DNA from: Methanomassiliicoccales archaeon
Lineage (GTDB): Archaea > Thermoplasmatota > Thermoplasmata > Methanomassiliicoccales > UBA472
Assembly: GCA_035527755.1 (NCBI GenBank)
Contig: DATKZX010000019.1
Coordinates: 98,113-162,112, forward strand
Direction: 5' to 3'
Length of the DNA: 64,000 nucleotides
Shown: piece after piece, positions 18,857-28,292 of the stretch
How positions within the stretch are numbered: position 1 is the stretch's first letter
How the letters are laid out: each line of letters opens with the position of its first letter
Notes under the pieces: model-generated
What the model was told of the DNA's origin: nothing
The model's input: the letters and a program-made list of their open reading frames with translations, nothing else
Database searches by the model: none
Program-made: the position numbers and the translations under genes

Positions 18857-19915
18857 ATGAGAAAGTTCGTCAAGGGAAATGAGGCGGTGGCCATTGGAGC
18901 AGTGTACGCCGGATGCGAGATGTACTTCGGATATCCTATCACCCCTGCGAGCGACATAGCACACGCGGTGGCTGAATACTTCCCACAATTAGGAAGGGAG
19001 CATCTGCAGGCGGAATGTGAGACCGGGGCGATCAACATGATATTCGGTGCGGCCGCGGCCGGTAAGTTAAGCATGACCGCCTCCTCCGGACCGGGAATAT
19101 CCTTGATGCAGGAAGGCATGTCATACCTCGCCGGAGCACAGCTACCAGCGGTAGTGGTCAACGTTATGAGGGTAGGACCTGGATTGGGCAACATCGGCCC
19201 AGAGCAGGGGGATTACAATCAGGCGGTCAAGGGCGGCGGCCATGGCAATTATCACAGCCTGGTCCTGGCGCCCGCCTCGGTACAGGAGATGTGCGATCTG
19301 ACCATGAAGGCCTTCGAGCTTTCGTTCAAATACCGCAACCCGGCCATCGTTCTGGCGGACGCGGTGCTGGGACAGATGATGGAGTTCCTCACATTCCCTG
19401 AAGAAGTAAAGGTAAAACCCATGACGGATGGATGGGCAGTGCATGGGGATCATGAAAGCCGCTGCAATCTGATCACCTCCATATACCTGGACAACGAACT
19501 GCAGGAAAGGCACAACTGGGCGCTTCAGGAGAAGTACGACGCCATGCAGGTAGAGGCTCTGGCCGAGTCCTACCTTCTGGAAGATGCGGAGATAGTGCTC
19601 ACCGGCTACGGTACCAGCGCCCGCATCGCCCGTTCGGCGGTGGACCGGCTTAGGGACGGGGGCATCAAGGCCGGATTGCTAAGGCCCATAACCCTGTTCC
19701 CGTTCCCGATCGAACAATTGAAGAAAGCGGCCATCACCGGAAAGATTTTGGTCGTGGAGCTGAGCAACGGTCAGTATCGAGACGACCTATTGCTCCATCT
19801 GGATAGAAAGATCTCTTGCCAAGTGGACCTCATCAACCGCATGGGAGGCAACATGATGAAGGTGGAGGACGTGGTGGAGAGGGCCAAGAAGATGCTGAGG
19901 GAGGGAGGGCAATGA
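18857..19915 (+). CDS. vorB: Ketoisovalerate ferredoxin oxidoreductase, alpha-type subunit
   Basis: A 352-residue subunit of the 2-oxoacid:ferredoxin oxidoreductase family. It begins [19 protein letters not shown] and contains [36 protein letters not shown] and the C-terminal RPITLFPFP. The length equals that known for methanogen VorB. It oxidatively decarboxylates branched-chain 2-oxoacids to acyl-CoA, linking amino-acid breakdown or synthesis to ferredoxin. The ATG is four nt after the vorC stop; upstream codons in frame are inside vorC and ignored. Confidence 0.82.
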   Translation: MRKFVKGNEAVAIGAVYAGCEMYFGYPITPASDIAHAVAEYFPQLGREHLQAECETGAINMIFGAAAAGKLSMTASSGPGISLMQEGMSYLAGAQLPAVVVNVMRVGPGLGNIGPEQGDYNQAVKGGGHGNYHSLVLAPASVQEMCDLTMKAFELSFKYRNPAIVLADAVLGQMMEFLTFPEEVKVKPMTDGWAVHGDHESRCNLITSIYLDNELQERHNWALQEKYDAMQVEALAESYLLEDAEIVLTGYGTSARIARSAVDRLRDGGIKAGLLRPITLFPFPIEQLKKAAITGKILVVELSNGQYRDDLLLHLDRKISCQVDLINRMGGNMMKVEDVVERAKKMLREGGQ

Positions 19916-21309
19916 TCAAGCGCGCCACTGGTTTCAATGAAACGTTCGATCGGAGGGAAAAAGGGACAAGAGCGACGCACTATTGCCCTGGCTGTGGACA
20001 TGGGATCATCCACAAGCTCATAGCCGAGGCCATGGCCGACCTTGGCATTCAGGACCGCACCGTGTTCGTATCGCCGGTCGGATGCGCCGCCTTCTGCTAT
20101 TACTATTTCGACTGCGGCAACGTGGCCGGTCCGCACGGGCGTGCTTCGGCCATCGCCACCGGTGTCTCCAGGGCTCTACCCGACAGCGTGGTAATCTCCT
20201 ATCAGGGGGACGGGGACCTTGGAGCGATAGGTTTCAACAACGCATTCCAGGCAGCGAACCGCGGTGAACATTTCGCCTGCTTCTTCATCAACAATTCTAT
20301 CTATGCCATGACCGGAGGGCAGATGGCCCCTACGACCATGATCGGTCAGAAGACCACGACCACCCCGTTCGGGCGCGACGCGGCCAAGGAAGGTTATCCA
20401 CTAAAAGTGTGCGAGGTGCTGGACCAGCTGCATGCCCCGGTCTATATAGAGAGGGTCTCGGTCGCCGACACTAAAAGGATAATGCAGGCCAAGAAGGCCG
20501 TGAGAAAGGCATTGGAGATCCAAAGGGACGGCAAGGGATACGCCTTCGTGGAGTTCCTTTCTCCCTGTCCAACCAATTGGCGCATGGACCCGGTGACTTC
20601 CGCCGAGTTCGTCACCGAGAGTATGGAGAAGGTATTCCCTCTAGGATGTCTCAGGGACCGCACGGCCGAGGACGCACCCATACCCAACCAGATACCGCAA
20701 CTGACCCTTTCCCAATTGTTCGGTGAGGAACATGAGGGAAAAGCCGCCGAGGTCGATCCCGCCTTTAAAGAGAAGAGCTTCAAGTTCTCCGGGTTCGGAG
20801 GTCAAGGCGTGCTCTCGCTTGGACTGGTCATCGCAGAGGCTGCCGGTCTGGCGGGACGCTTTGTATCCTGGCTACCAAGTTATGGACCGGAGCAGCGGGG
20901 CGGTTATGCATCTTGTTCGGTCGTTGTAAGTGGCCACGAAGTAGGATCTCCCACGGTGGACGATCCAGAGGTGTTGGTGGTCATGAGCCAGCCAGCACTG
21001 GAGAAGTACTACAACACCGTCAGACCGGGTGGTGTGATGATATATGAGGCCTCACTTCCTCGTCCAGAACCTAGGGATGGTGTACGTGTTCTGGCCTTCC
21101 CGGCATCGAAGATAGCCGTCGAGAGCGGAACGCCCAAGGCGGCCAACACCGCACTCTTGGGTGCGTTGACAGCGATGGGTCTGCACGGACTACCAGAAGA
21201 GGAAGTCCTAGCCGCTTTGGACGCCAGCTTCGCGGCCAAACCGAAGCTCGTCGAGAGGAACCGCTTGGTGTATCGGACCGCCTTCGAATGGGCGAAGAAC
21301 AATTTCTGA
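19912..21309 (+). CDS. vorA: Ketoisovalerate ferredoxin oxidoreductase, fused thiamine (beta) and gamma subunit
   Basis: A 465-residue fusion. The N-terminal part (about 1-260) is the thiamine diphosphate subunit: [29 protein letters not shown], and the cofactor motif [12 protein letters not shown] with [11 protein letters not shown]. The C-terminal part (about 285-465) is the gamma subunit: [15 protein letters not shown] and [13 protein letters not shown]. In many oxidoreductases these are separate genes; the fusion is as in methanogen VorA. ATG 19912 overlaps the vorB stop by four nt. An acyl-CoA-forming enzyme upstream of an acyl-CoA synthetase gene is suggestive of a shared acyl-CoA pool. 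Confidence 0.85.
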   Translation: MIKRATGFNETFDRREKGTRATHYCPGCGHGIIHKLIAEAMADLGIQDRTVFVSPVGCAAFCYYYFDCGNVAGPHGRASAIATGVSRALPDSVVISYQGDGDLGAIGFNNAFQAANRGEHFACFFINNSIYAMTGGQMAPTTMIGQKTTTTPFGRDAAKEGYPLKVCEVLDQLHAPVYIERVSVADTKRIMQAKKAVRKALEIQRDGKGYAFVEFLSPCPTNWRMDPVTSAEFVTESMEKVFPLGCLRDRTAEDAPIPNQIPQLTLSQLFGEEHEGKAAEVDPAFKEKSFKFSGFGGQGVLSLGLVIAEAAGLAGRFVSWLPSYGPEQRGGYASCSVVVSGHEVGSPTVDDPEVLVVMSQPALEKYYNTVRPGGVMIYEASLPRPEPRDGVRVLAFPASKIAVESGTPKAANTALLGALTAMGLHGLPEEEVLAALDASFAAKPKLVERNRLVYRTAFEWAKNNF

Positions 21310-21454
21310 GCGAGTGTTTCGGCACTCTGCTCATTTTTCATTTTATTTGGAGCCATGGGATCGGTTGACGGTAAGTTTCATAAACGGTCGGCAGTTTAGG
21401 TAGAGACATTGCCGAGCCTCGTTGAGGACTGGCCATGATTTGGAGGATTACGAA

Positions 21455-22018
21455 ATGCCCTCTTCTGAGAAGATCGGGACACGTGTTCACACATTCCGCG
21501 AGCGATTGGGAATGACCATTGACGACCTAGCCAAGAACGCAGGAGTGGACGCGGCCTTGATTCGAAAGGTGGAGGATGGAGAGGTCTATCCCCCGCTAGG
21601 CGTAATGGTGAAGATATCCCGAGCGTTAGGTCAGCGGCTGGGAACCTTCATGGACGACCAGGTGAGGGAAGACCCGGTCATCGTACGTGCCACCGACCGT
21701 ATAGAAGAGACCGCCGCTCACAATGGAGGAGCGGGAGGTCAGTATCATTACTACCCCCTGGGAAAAGGCAAGACGGACAGGCATATGGAGCCCCTCTTCA
21801 TCGTCATCCAACCGAACGGCGAGAAGAACACCTCCTCCCATGAGGGGGAGGAACTGATCATCGTGGTGAAAGGTGAGGTGGAGCTCATCTACGGTAAGAC
21901 CACGTTCACACTGAAGGCTGGCGATTCCATGTACTACAATTCGATCGTGCCGCATCATCTAGGCGCAGCGAACGACGCGAACGCCGAGATTTACGCGGTG
22001 ATCTACACCCCCTTCTGA
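21455..22018 (+). CDS. XRE-family regulator with cupin domain
   Basis: A 187-residue protein: an N-terminal helix-turn-helix of the XRE type (about 7-58, RERLGMTIDDLAKNAGVDAA) and a C-terminal cupin barrel (about 100-187) with HEGEELIIVVKGEVEL and YYNSIVPHHL. Such proteins bind a small effector in the cupin and control the adjacent gene. ATG 21455 is preceded by GGAGG; the frame extends 11 codons upstream. It lies 9 nt before an acyl-CoA synthetase gene, so control of fatty- or organic-acid activation is the natural inference. Confidence 0.88.
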   Translation: MPSSEKIGTRVHTFRERLGMTIDDLAKNAGVDAALIRKVEDGEVYPPLGVMVKISRALGQRLGTFMDDQVREDPVIVRATDRIEETAAHNGGAGGQYHYYPLGKGKTDRHMEPLFIVIQPNGEKNTSSHEGEELIIVVKGEVELIYGKTTFTLKAGDSMYYNSIVPHHLGAANDANAEIYAVIYTPF

Positions 22019-22027
22019 GGTGAATGG

Positions 22028-23680
22028 ATGGCAAGAGAGGATATCACCCGGGAGGCCACCATCGGCCAGCTTTTGGACGAAATAACCGAGAAGGTGCCGG
22101 ATCAGGACGCGGTGGTCTATGTCGACCGCGATTATCGACTGACCTGGCGGGAGTTCCGGGACACTGTGGATAAGACCGCCAAAGGCCTGATGGCATTGGG
22201 CGTGAAGAAGGGCGAAAAGGTGGCGATATGGGCGACCAACGTGCCTCATTGGGTGACGCTGCAGTTCGCCACCGCCAAGATCGGAGCGATCCTGCTCACC
22301 ATCAACATCAACTATCGCAACGCTGAGATCGATTACCTGTTGAAGCAATCGGACTGCGAGAACATCTTCATCATCGACGGCTATCGGGACACTGACTATG
22401 TCCAAACCCTCTACGAGCTGATCCCGGAACTGAAGGACCAGCCTCGCGATGGTCTTCATTCTGATAACTATCCTCAATTGAAGAGGGTTTTCTTCCTGGG
22501 TCCGGAGAAACATCGCGGCATGTATTCCTGGAACGAGCTGTTAGCCTTGAACGTCCAGGTCAGTGATGAGGAATATCGCCAGCGTCAGGGAGAGCTGTCG
22601 CCGTACGACGTGGTCAACATGCAGTACACCTCCGGTACCACTGGCTTCCCCAAAGGGGTGATGCTCACCCATTTCAACATCACCAACAACGGTTACTGGA
22701 CCGGGGCCAATCAGAACTTCACCCCGAAGGACCGGGTCTGCGTTCCGGTACCGCTGTTCCACTGCTTCGGCTGCGTATTGGCGGTCATGGCCTGTCTGAA
22801 CCACGGTGCCACCATGGTCATCCTGGAGAGGTACGATCCCATCAATGTCATGATGTCTATCGAGCGTGAGAAGTGCACCGCGTTGTATGGCGTACCCACC
22901 ATGTTCATTGCCATCCTGGACCACAAACTATTCCATAAGTTCGATTTCTCATCGTTGCGCACTGGCATCATGGCCGGGGCGCCCTGCCCCATCAAGACCA
23001 TGAAGGAATGCGTGGAACGCATGAACATGACCGAGGTCACCAACGTTTACGGGTTGACCGAGACCAGCCCAGGCATGACCCAGACGCGCTTTGACGAGCC
23101 GAGCCTGGATAGAAAATGCTCCACCGTAGGTCAGCATTATCCCGGTGTGGAAGTGGCTATCATCGATCCGGAGACCGGCCGGTTCTGCCATGTCGGGGAG
23201 CACGGTGAGCTGTGCTGCCGGGGCCATAACGTCATGAAAGGGTACTATAACATGCCCGTGGAGACCGCCAAGGCCATAGACAAGGATGGATGGCTGCATT
23301 CGGGGGATATCGGCATACAGGACGCGGAAGGTTACTTCGCCGTCACTGGCCGCCTTAAGGACATGATCATCCGAGGTGGCGAGAACATCTACCCCAAGGA
23401 AGTGGAGGACTTCATCCACCATATGTCGGGGGTGCAGGATGTGCAGGTGGTCGGCGTCCCCAGTGAAAAATATGGTGAGCAGCCGGCGGCCTTCCTTATA
23501 CTGAAACCTGGGGTCACCATGACCCCGGATGACGTGCGGGACCATTGCCGGGGGCAGATCGCCTTTTACAAGATACCGAAGTACGTGCACTTCATCGACG
23601 AATATCCGTTGACGGCAAGTGGCAAGATAATGAAGTTCAAACTTAGGGACCTAGCTACCCAGCTATGGTCTGATGCTTGA
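22028..23680 (+). CDS. AMP-forming acyl-CoA synthetase
   Basis: A 550-residue adenylate-forming enzyme. The AMP-binding signature YTSGTTGFPKGV is near residue 204; further motifs are VYGLTETSPG, the A8 region GWLHSGDIG and GRLKDMIIRGGENIYP, and the catalytic lysine motif LTASGKIMKFKLR near the C-terminus. It activates a carboxylic acid to its CoA thioester via acyl-AMP. Sequence style is that of medium/long-chain fatty acid-CoA ligases, but the substrate is unproven. It is co-directional with the XRE-cupin gene. Confidence 0.92.
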   Translation: MAREDITREATIGQLLDEITEKVPDQDAVVYVDRDYRLTWREFRDTVDKTAKGLMALGVKKGEKVAIWATNVPHWVTLQFATAKIGAILLTININYRNAEIDYLLKQSDCENIFIIDGYRDTDYVQTLYELIPELKDQPRDGLHSDNYPQLKRVFFLGPEKHRGMYSWNELLALNVQVSDEEYRQRQGELSPYDVVNMQYTSGTTGFPKGVMLTHFNITNNGYWTGANQNFTPKDRVCVPVPLFHCFGCVLAVMACLNHGATMVILERYDPINVMMSIEREKCTALYGVPTMFIAILDHKLFHKFDFSSLRTGIMAGAPCPIKTMKECVERMNMTEVTNVYGLTETSPGMTQTRFDEPSLDRKCSTVGQHYPGVEVAIIDPETGRFCHVGEHGELCCRGHNVMKGYYNMPVETAKAIDKDGWLHSGDIGIQDAEGYFAVTGRLKDMIIRGGENIYPKEVEDFIHHMSGVQDVQVVGVPSEKYGEQPAAFLILKPGVTMTPDDVRDHCRGQIAFYKIPKYVHFIDEYPLTASGKIMKFKLRDLATQLWSDA

Positions 23681-23734
23681 TTCCCAATCTATATCTACCT
23701 TGGAATGCACTATTTAACTGGAGGTTTCGTACCT

Positions 23735-23914
23735 ATGCCAGAGAAAGATATATCAGAGGTATTATCAGAGAAAGGCCAGGAGATCAAGAAGATGTTTAAG
23801 GATTTCGATGCGACCCTGGAACAGTGGAAGTTCTCCGTGGAGGATACTAAGGAAGGAACGATAGTGGAGATCCACGCGAGGGCCCTGATCAAGAAAAAGG
23901 AGAAGAAGGGCTGA
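23735..23914 (+). CDS. Small protein related to the 65-residue protein at 25527-25724
   Basis: A 59-residue protein (start MPEKDI; the frame continues 10 codons further up). A predicted amphipathic helix (FKDFDATLEQWKF) is followed by a strand segment and a basic C-terminus ending LIKKKEKKG. Its last 37 residues align with the small protein at 25527-25724: both have a helix, W-K-x-S-x-E, a G-T pair, and A..LIKK. I do not recognise the family. It points toward the kinase gene on the opposite strand, 17 nt between stops. Confidence 0.65.
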   Translation: MPEKDISEVLSEKGQEIKKMFKDFDATLEQWKFSVEDTKEGTIVEIHARALIKKKEKKG

Positions 23915-23931
23915 TCAGGAGCATCGCGCCT

Positions 23932-24771
23932 TCATTTCTGAAGAAGGCGTATCAATTTTTCTATCTTGACCGCCGACAATCGAAAGTCTGGTCGTTTATC
24001 GATGAGGTCCAAATAATCAGAGGCCCTTTTTAGGTCCCGACCGGGATAATTCTTCCGGGCCAGTTTGACGATGGCCTCAGGAGTTCCAAACTCTAGGAAG
24101 GATGCTATCATGCATGCCAAGTCATAGGCCCTCTTCTCTTTTTGGGGGGCGTCCTCCAATAGATGGCCTACATCCATGATGTACACCTGGTCTGAGAATA
24201 TGAAGTTCTCTGGTTTGATGTCCCCATGGAAAACCTTCTTACGGTGCATCTTCCTCAAATGCTGGAAGGCCTCTTCCAGTTGTTCCATCTTGATCTTCTT
24301 ACCTGAAACAGCATCACCCATGTCAAGGAACTCCGCCACGAATAACCAGAGGCCTCCGACCAAAGGATAATACCCAAAGGGCTTGGCCGTGGGAATGCCT
24401 ATGTCATACATCTTGGAAAGTCCTTCGAACTGATGTTTGGCCATCTCCTTGGCCGAGTGGGTGAAATCGAAGAGGGGTTCTCTGGAGTTCATTTGTAGGT
24501 AGATGTTCTTGAACAGTTGGAAGGTGCGCTCGGTCATGATGTCGCTGCCCCCCAGTATCTTGCCGAAATAGATTATCTGACGGTCCTCTGAGTCGAGTCC
24601 CTCGATCTTGACCGGTATTGAGAGGCGCGATCCGTCCGCACCTATCGGGGTGACCGATATCTTGTGCATCTCGAAAGCCTCGGCCATTATCAAATAGATG
24701 GTTTTCAGGACCCCGCGGAAGAATTCCCGGTTATCCAAGCTGTTTGGAACATTCTTGGTCTGCGCTGTCAC
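23932..24771 (-). CDS. RIO/Bud32-like protein kinase
   Basis: A 279-residue kinase-like protein. The catalytic loop reads HGDIKPENF (about residue 180), the Mg-binding motif is DVG rather than DFG (about 197), and a candidate phosphate-anchoring lysine is in YFGKILGG. The short catalytic loop and lack of a C-lobe activation segment resemble lipopolysaccharide/RIO/Bud32-type kinases. Start is GTG 24771, overlapping the upstream stop (GTGA) and preceded by a GGAGG-rich ribosome site; the in-frame ATG at 24852 lies inside the upstream gene. Last gene of a three-gene operon. Substrate unknown. Confidence 0.75.
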   Translation of the reverse strand: MTAQTKNVPNSLDNREFFRGVLKTIYLIMAEAFEMHKISVTPIGADGSRLSIPVKIEGLDSEDRQIIYFGKILGGSDIMTERTFQLFKNIYLQMNSREPLFDFTHSAKEMAKHQFEGLSKMYDIGIPTAKPFGYYPLVGGLWLFVAEFLDMGDAVSGKKIKMEQLEEAFQHLRKMHRKKVFHGDIKPENFIFSDQVYIMDVGHLLEDAPQKEKRAYDLACMIASFLEFGTPEAIVKLARKNYPGRDLKRASDYLDLIDKRPDFRLSAVKIEKLIRLLQK

Positions 24772-25526
24772 TGAGCCCCCTCCTCCTCTTTTGGCGGAGG
24801 AGCGGCAAGGAGCCGTGCCTTCTCCCGTTGGTTCTTTATCGATCCCTTCCATAGTTCAAGAACTAGACGAATGGCCTGAAGACGATGGATCTTTAATCCC
24901 TTATTGACCCCACGACCGAGCTCCATCACCGGTACGCCCTTGTGAGAATAGATGATCCGCCAGACCGCCAGATCGGGCACGACAAAGAAGAATTGGTTGG
25001 TGTTCAGGATCACGTCCTTCCCTCGGACTACAACATCCATGTCCATCATGCCCTCGCGTTTGATGGGTATGCTCACCCCTTTACCGAACACAGCTCGGAA
25101 AAGGGCGTAGGTGATGACCTCCACCGTACCAACGTCGATGTTCCTATCCAGGTTGATGGGCATGTATCCCTCACCCGGTTCTCTCTCCGATACCCCGCGT
25201 TCCTTCATTATCCTCTGATATTCTTCCGGAGTACGGGACGACGGGGGCATGGGGCGGTCCCCATCCTCCGACCAACCCATAAAAGGAGCCCCTTCCTTGT
25301 GGTATTCACTATCAACCTTGCTCCTGCCCTTGGCGGTCCATATGTTTTCAAAGGCCTTCATGTCCGCATCAATACCCGAGGTTTCATCGCTCAGGCCCTT
25401 ATGATATTCCCCCACGACCTTACGGCATTCGGGATCCGTCCATTCCTCGGGACATAATAAGACCCTGTCGTCGTCCTCTTCCTTTTTTACCTCTTTTTTT
25501 TCTTTTTCAGGGCTCAATGTCCGCAC
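24768..25526 (-). CDS. Unknown protein coupled to the kinase
   Basis: A 252-residue soluble protein with no family I can name. The N-terminal third is charged and low in structure (KEKKEVKKEEDDD). The C-terminal part (about 115-235) has a hydrophobic core pattern with NIDVGTVEVITYALFRAVFG, IPIKREGMMDMDVVVRGKDV and IIYSHKGVPVMELGRGV. The start GTG 25526 directly follows the TAG of the small gene; TTG 25517 is an alternative. It overlaps the kinase start by 4 nt, so stoichiometric expression with the kinase is expected. Confidence 0.7.
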   Translation of the reverse strand: MRTLSPEKEKKEVKKEEDDDRVLLCPEEWTDPECRKVVGEYHKGLSDETSGIDADMKAFENIWTAKGRSKVDSEYHKEGAPFMGWSEDGDRPMPPSSRTPEEYQRIMKERGVSEREPGEGYMPINLDRNIDVGTVEVITYALFRAVFGKGVSIPIKREGMMDMDVVVRGKDVILNTNQFFFVVPDLAVWRIIYSHKGVPVMELGRGVNKGLKIHRLQAIRLVLELWKGSIKNQREKARLLAAPPPKEEEGAQ

Positions 25527-25724
25527 CTACTTTTTTATAAGCACCTGAAATCGTGCAAAGAGACGGGTGCCGTCCGGAAACTCTTCCATGGAGACCTTCC
25601 AATCCTCCATCTCTGCGTTGAGATTATCGAAGAACTTGTCGATCTCATCCACGATCTTCTCTACGTTCTCCGGTTTTCCACCTACCAAGTGTAAAATCGA
25701 AGCCATTTTCTCTTTCTTGCCCAT
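25527..25724 (-). CDS. Small protein, paralogue of the 59-residue protein at 23735
   Basis: A 65-residue protein opening the kinase operon. A helix (NVEKIVDEIDKFFDNLNAEM) leads to DWKVSMEE, a G-T turn and the C-terminus FQVLIKK. The second half aligns without gaps to the protein at 23735-23914. It starts at ATG 25724, about 30 nt after a TATA element. No known domain recognised; small size and pairing suggest a binding partner or adaptor. Confidence 0.7.
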   Translation of the reverse strand: MGKKEKMASILHLVGGKPENVEKIVDEIDKFFDNLNAEMEDWKVSMEEFPDGTRLFARFQVLIKK

Positions 25725-25753
25725 GGAAGTACCAGGAGTAATTATCTATGAAC

Positions 25754-25766
25754 GGATTAAATATCC
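25754..25766 (-). promoter_or_regulatory. TATA element of the kinase operon
   Basis: Minus strand GGATATTTAATCC, 30-42 nt before ATG 25724; itself an imperfect palindrome. Confidence 0.5.
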
Positions 25767-25839
25767 TTTCGCATCTCTATATTGTTAGTTAGCTAATCAT
25801 TTTTATGATAGACCTCGCTATTTGATGCCCGAATAAGCT

Positions 25840-26949
25840 ATGAACCCCACCGAACGTGATGCCGTCTCCGAGAATGTATCCGACTTCTTTATTGATGTAT
25901 CAAGGGAACTGACCCATCAGGAGATGATGCTGAGTCGGGTGCGGAATGAAGGGGAGAATCGAACGCTCAGGTCGATCGTCTCTCTGGGGTTGCTGATATT
26001 GGTCTCTGCGGTAATCATCATGAGACCGGAGACATTGCATATCTGGTTGATCGTCGCGCTATTGCTCTATTCCTACAATTTCGTTATACTGCTGCTGCCA
26101 ACGACCACGGGCCGGACCCGCCCGAAACAGAAGGTGGCGCCAAGGGAGAAAGGTACGGACCACCGCTGGCTAGCCATCAAACTACTGCTGCGCAAGAAGA
26201 AATTGGCCATAGAGATGGGGTTGACGGTGTTTCTCGGAGGGATGGTCCCCCTGACCCTCAGCTTCACGATAATACTGGGAACGGGACTGTGCCTACTGGC
26301 CTATTTCCTGTTGACCTCCTATTCCATGGTCGACAGCTTGGTGCTCCTAGTGTCGATGCAGGTGTCGTTGATCATCACCTTCTACGCCCTGATAATCATT
26401 TTACATCCTCAGTCACAAGGGATAACCTTGTTCGCTAGAGCCTGGAAAGATCGAATAGGGATCGCTCGCTCCAAGGGTTGGGCCGCCACCACATTGGTGC
26501 TCATGGTGGCCATTGGACTGGTCACCGCTCTGGCCATACTTTTCATTGGTGCCCTGATACTCCCAGGTGTCACCCTGGCTAGCCTATTGGCATCCCTCAG
26601 CCACCTGATCCTAGAGGACCTCTTCATCATAGTGATGTTCCTGGCCGTGCAGATATGGGTGATGAGGAGCTTTCAGAGCCTCACCAGCCGGCGCATGGCC
26701 ATTACGATCCTGAGTTCGAAGGTGGGGAAGCTCAAGGAGCTGCTGACGCGCTGCGAGGTGCTCAACACCCCGGCAGGGATGGGGGCGGAGCGTGAAGAAA
26801 GGTTCCAGGCCATCATGTCCGAGTATTACGCCTTTATGATCTACGATGTGATCCGTCTGGATTTCTTCAGCTACGCACCCGTGTACCTAGTAGGACCACG
26901 CCTCAAGTACGTGCTGGACGAAAAGGTGATCGCCCAGTTACCTGGGTGA
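25840..26949 (+). CDS. Polytopic membrane protein of unknown function
   Basis: A 369-residue protein with a soluble N-terminus (about 45 residues), then six or so hydrophobic segments (about 46-64, 68-86, 128-150, 152-185, 215-245, 250-275) and a soluble C-terminal tail of about 90 residues (KLKELLTRCEVLN, YYAFMIYDVIRLD). A basic loop (about 90-125) separates the second and third helices. I do not recognise the family. Divergently transcribed from the kinase operon across a 115-nt gap with its own TATA candidate at 25799-25812. Confidence 0.65.
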   Translation: MNPTERDAVSENVSDFFIDVSRELTHQEMMLSRVRNEGENRTLRSIVSLGLLILVSAVIIMRPETLHIWLIVALLLYSYNFVILLLPTTTGRTRPKQKVAPREKGTDHRWLAIKLLLRKKKLAIEMGLTVFLGGMVPLTLSFTIILGTGLCLLAYFLLTSYSMVDSLVLLVSMQVSLIITFYALIIILHPQSQGITLFARAWKDRIGIARSKGWAATTLVLMVAIGLVTALAILFIGALILPGVTLASLLASLSHLILEDLFIIVMFLAVQIWVMRSFQSLTSRRMAITILSSKVGKLKELLTRCEVLNTPAGMGAEREERFQAIMSEYYAFMIYDVIRLDFFSYAPVYLVGPRLKYVLDEKVIAQLPG

Positions 26950-26958
26950 GAACGTCCC

Positions 26959-27354
26959 TCAAGACTTTCCTTCGATCTCGGCGCCCATGGCGTCCACCCA
27001 ATCCTTGTGGAACCTGGCACGTGGCCGTCCTCGGCGGACGATATCGAAAGCCTCTGAGTAGCCGATCCCCAACTTCCTGCTTAGGTAAACCATGACCACG
27101 AACGCTGAACGATCACGTCCGTGATAGCAATGGACCATGACCTTCACGCCTTTGTTGGAGAGTTCCATGAGCAGTTCCGCGGCCCTGATGATCTTGGCCG
27201 TGTTGGGGCGTCGACCCACGAAATAGAACCTTTCGTCGAAAAGGGATCGGGCGTTCATACTGAGATCTATACCCTGCAGCCTCTGCATACCATGCCTCCG
27301 ATGGTCCAACCAACTTCCTATGGCCACCGTCTCATCGATCCATTCCATTTCCAT
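26959..27354 (-). CDS. Dual-specificity/tyrosine phosphatase
   Basis: A 131-residue phosphatase carrying the HCX5R signature as HCYHGRDRS with catalytic Cys76 and Arg82. Length and the AxxxL-MELSNKGVKVMVHC run fit the small archaeal dual-specificity phosphatase fold. It could dephosphorylate proteins or RNA/nucleotide ends. It converges with the membrane-protein gene (9 nt between stops) and lies 2 kb from a protein kinase-like gene, so a phospho-signalling link is possible but not shown. Confidence 0.85.
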   Translation of the reverse strand: MEMEWIDETVAIGSWLDHRRHGMQRLQGIDLSMNARSLFDERFYFVGRRPNTAKIIRAAELLMELSNKGVKVMVHCYHGRDRSAFVVMVYLSRKLGIGYSEAFDIVRRGRPRARFHKDWVDAMGAEIEGKS

Positions 27355-27494
27355 CTAACTAGGCATCCCTATCGATATCATCTTTCTGGTCCGTACTTAC
27401 GTCCAGAACGGAGCATTTACGGTCCGATGGGAGAGCGTTAAGCTAGGGGGTTCTTGGAATAAATGCATATATGATCATTCCAATCCGCCGTTCG

Positions 27495-28286
27495 ATGCCG
27501 AAGGCCGTCCTTGGTGACATCCAGATGAACTTTGAGGTTCATGGTGAAGGAGAACCCCTGGTGCTCATCACCGGCCTTGGTGGTGAGATATCCTTCTGGA
27601 AGAAGTTCGTACCTATTCTATCGAAGAAGCACCGAGTGCTGATACTGGACAACCGGGGAGCGGGCGATACGGAATATCCGTCCACCCTTTTTACCATGCA
27701 TACGATGGCCGAGGACATCATGAACCTCTTGGACCACCTGGAGATCGAGCGGTCCCACGTATTGGGATGGTCCATGGGCGGGAACGTGGCCCAGGAGATC
27801 GCCATCAACCACCCTGACCGCGTGGGAGCGTTAGTTCTCATGTCCACCTATGCAAGGAGGCCGGAACGATCCGCTTTCGCCATCGACACCATGATACGTT
27901 CGGCGGATGAGGGGGCCTCCTTCGATTCACTTATGGAAATGATGCAATCCTGGTGCCTGCCGGAGGATTACTTCAAACGGTTGGCGTTGGCCAAGCCGGC
28001 GCAGCGAAGGGCCAATGGCAACGGGAAAAGGGCCTTGGAGGGATTTCGCGGACAGAAGCTAGCTCTAGACCTTTTCGACAGTCACGAGCGACTATCGAGC
28101 ATTTTGAGCCCTACCCTGGTCATGCACGGAGAGGAGGACATAATGGTCGCACCGCATTTCGCCGTGGAACTGCAGAAGCGCATCAAAGAGGCGAAGCTCG
28201 AGTGGGTTCCAGGCGCAGGACACATCATTCCGGCGAACAAGTGTTGCTCCCAGGTCCTGGGATTCTTGGCAGATCGCCCGATATGA
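27495..28286 (+). CDS. Alpha/beta hydrolase
   Basis: A 263-residue serine hydrolase of the alpha/beta fold. The nucleophile elbow is GWSMGG, the acid is in MHGEEDIMV and the histidine in GAGHII near the C-terminus; the oxyanion strand reads ITGLGGEISFW. It resembles esterase/lactonase/haloperoxidase-like enzymes, and the substrate is unknown. ATG 27495 is chosen over 27471 because the AT-rich TATA-like stretch at 27457-27472 overlaps the earlier ATG. Confidence 0.85.
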   Translation: MPKAVLGDIQMNFEVHGEGEPLVLITGLGGEISFWKKFVPILSKKHRVLILDNRGAGDTEYPSTLFTMHTMAEDIMNLLDHLEIERSHVLGWSMGGNVAQEIAINHPDRVGALVLMSTYARRPERSAFAIDTMIRSADEGASFDSLMEMMQSWCLPEDYFKRLALAKPAQRRANGNGKRALEGFRGQKLALDLFDSHERLSSILSPTLVMHGEEDIMVAPHFAVELQKRIKEAKLEWVPGAGHIIPANKCCSQVLGFLADRPI

Positions 28287-28292
28287 ACGATA

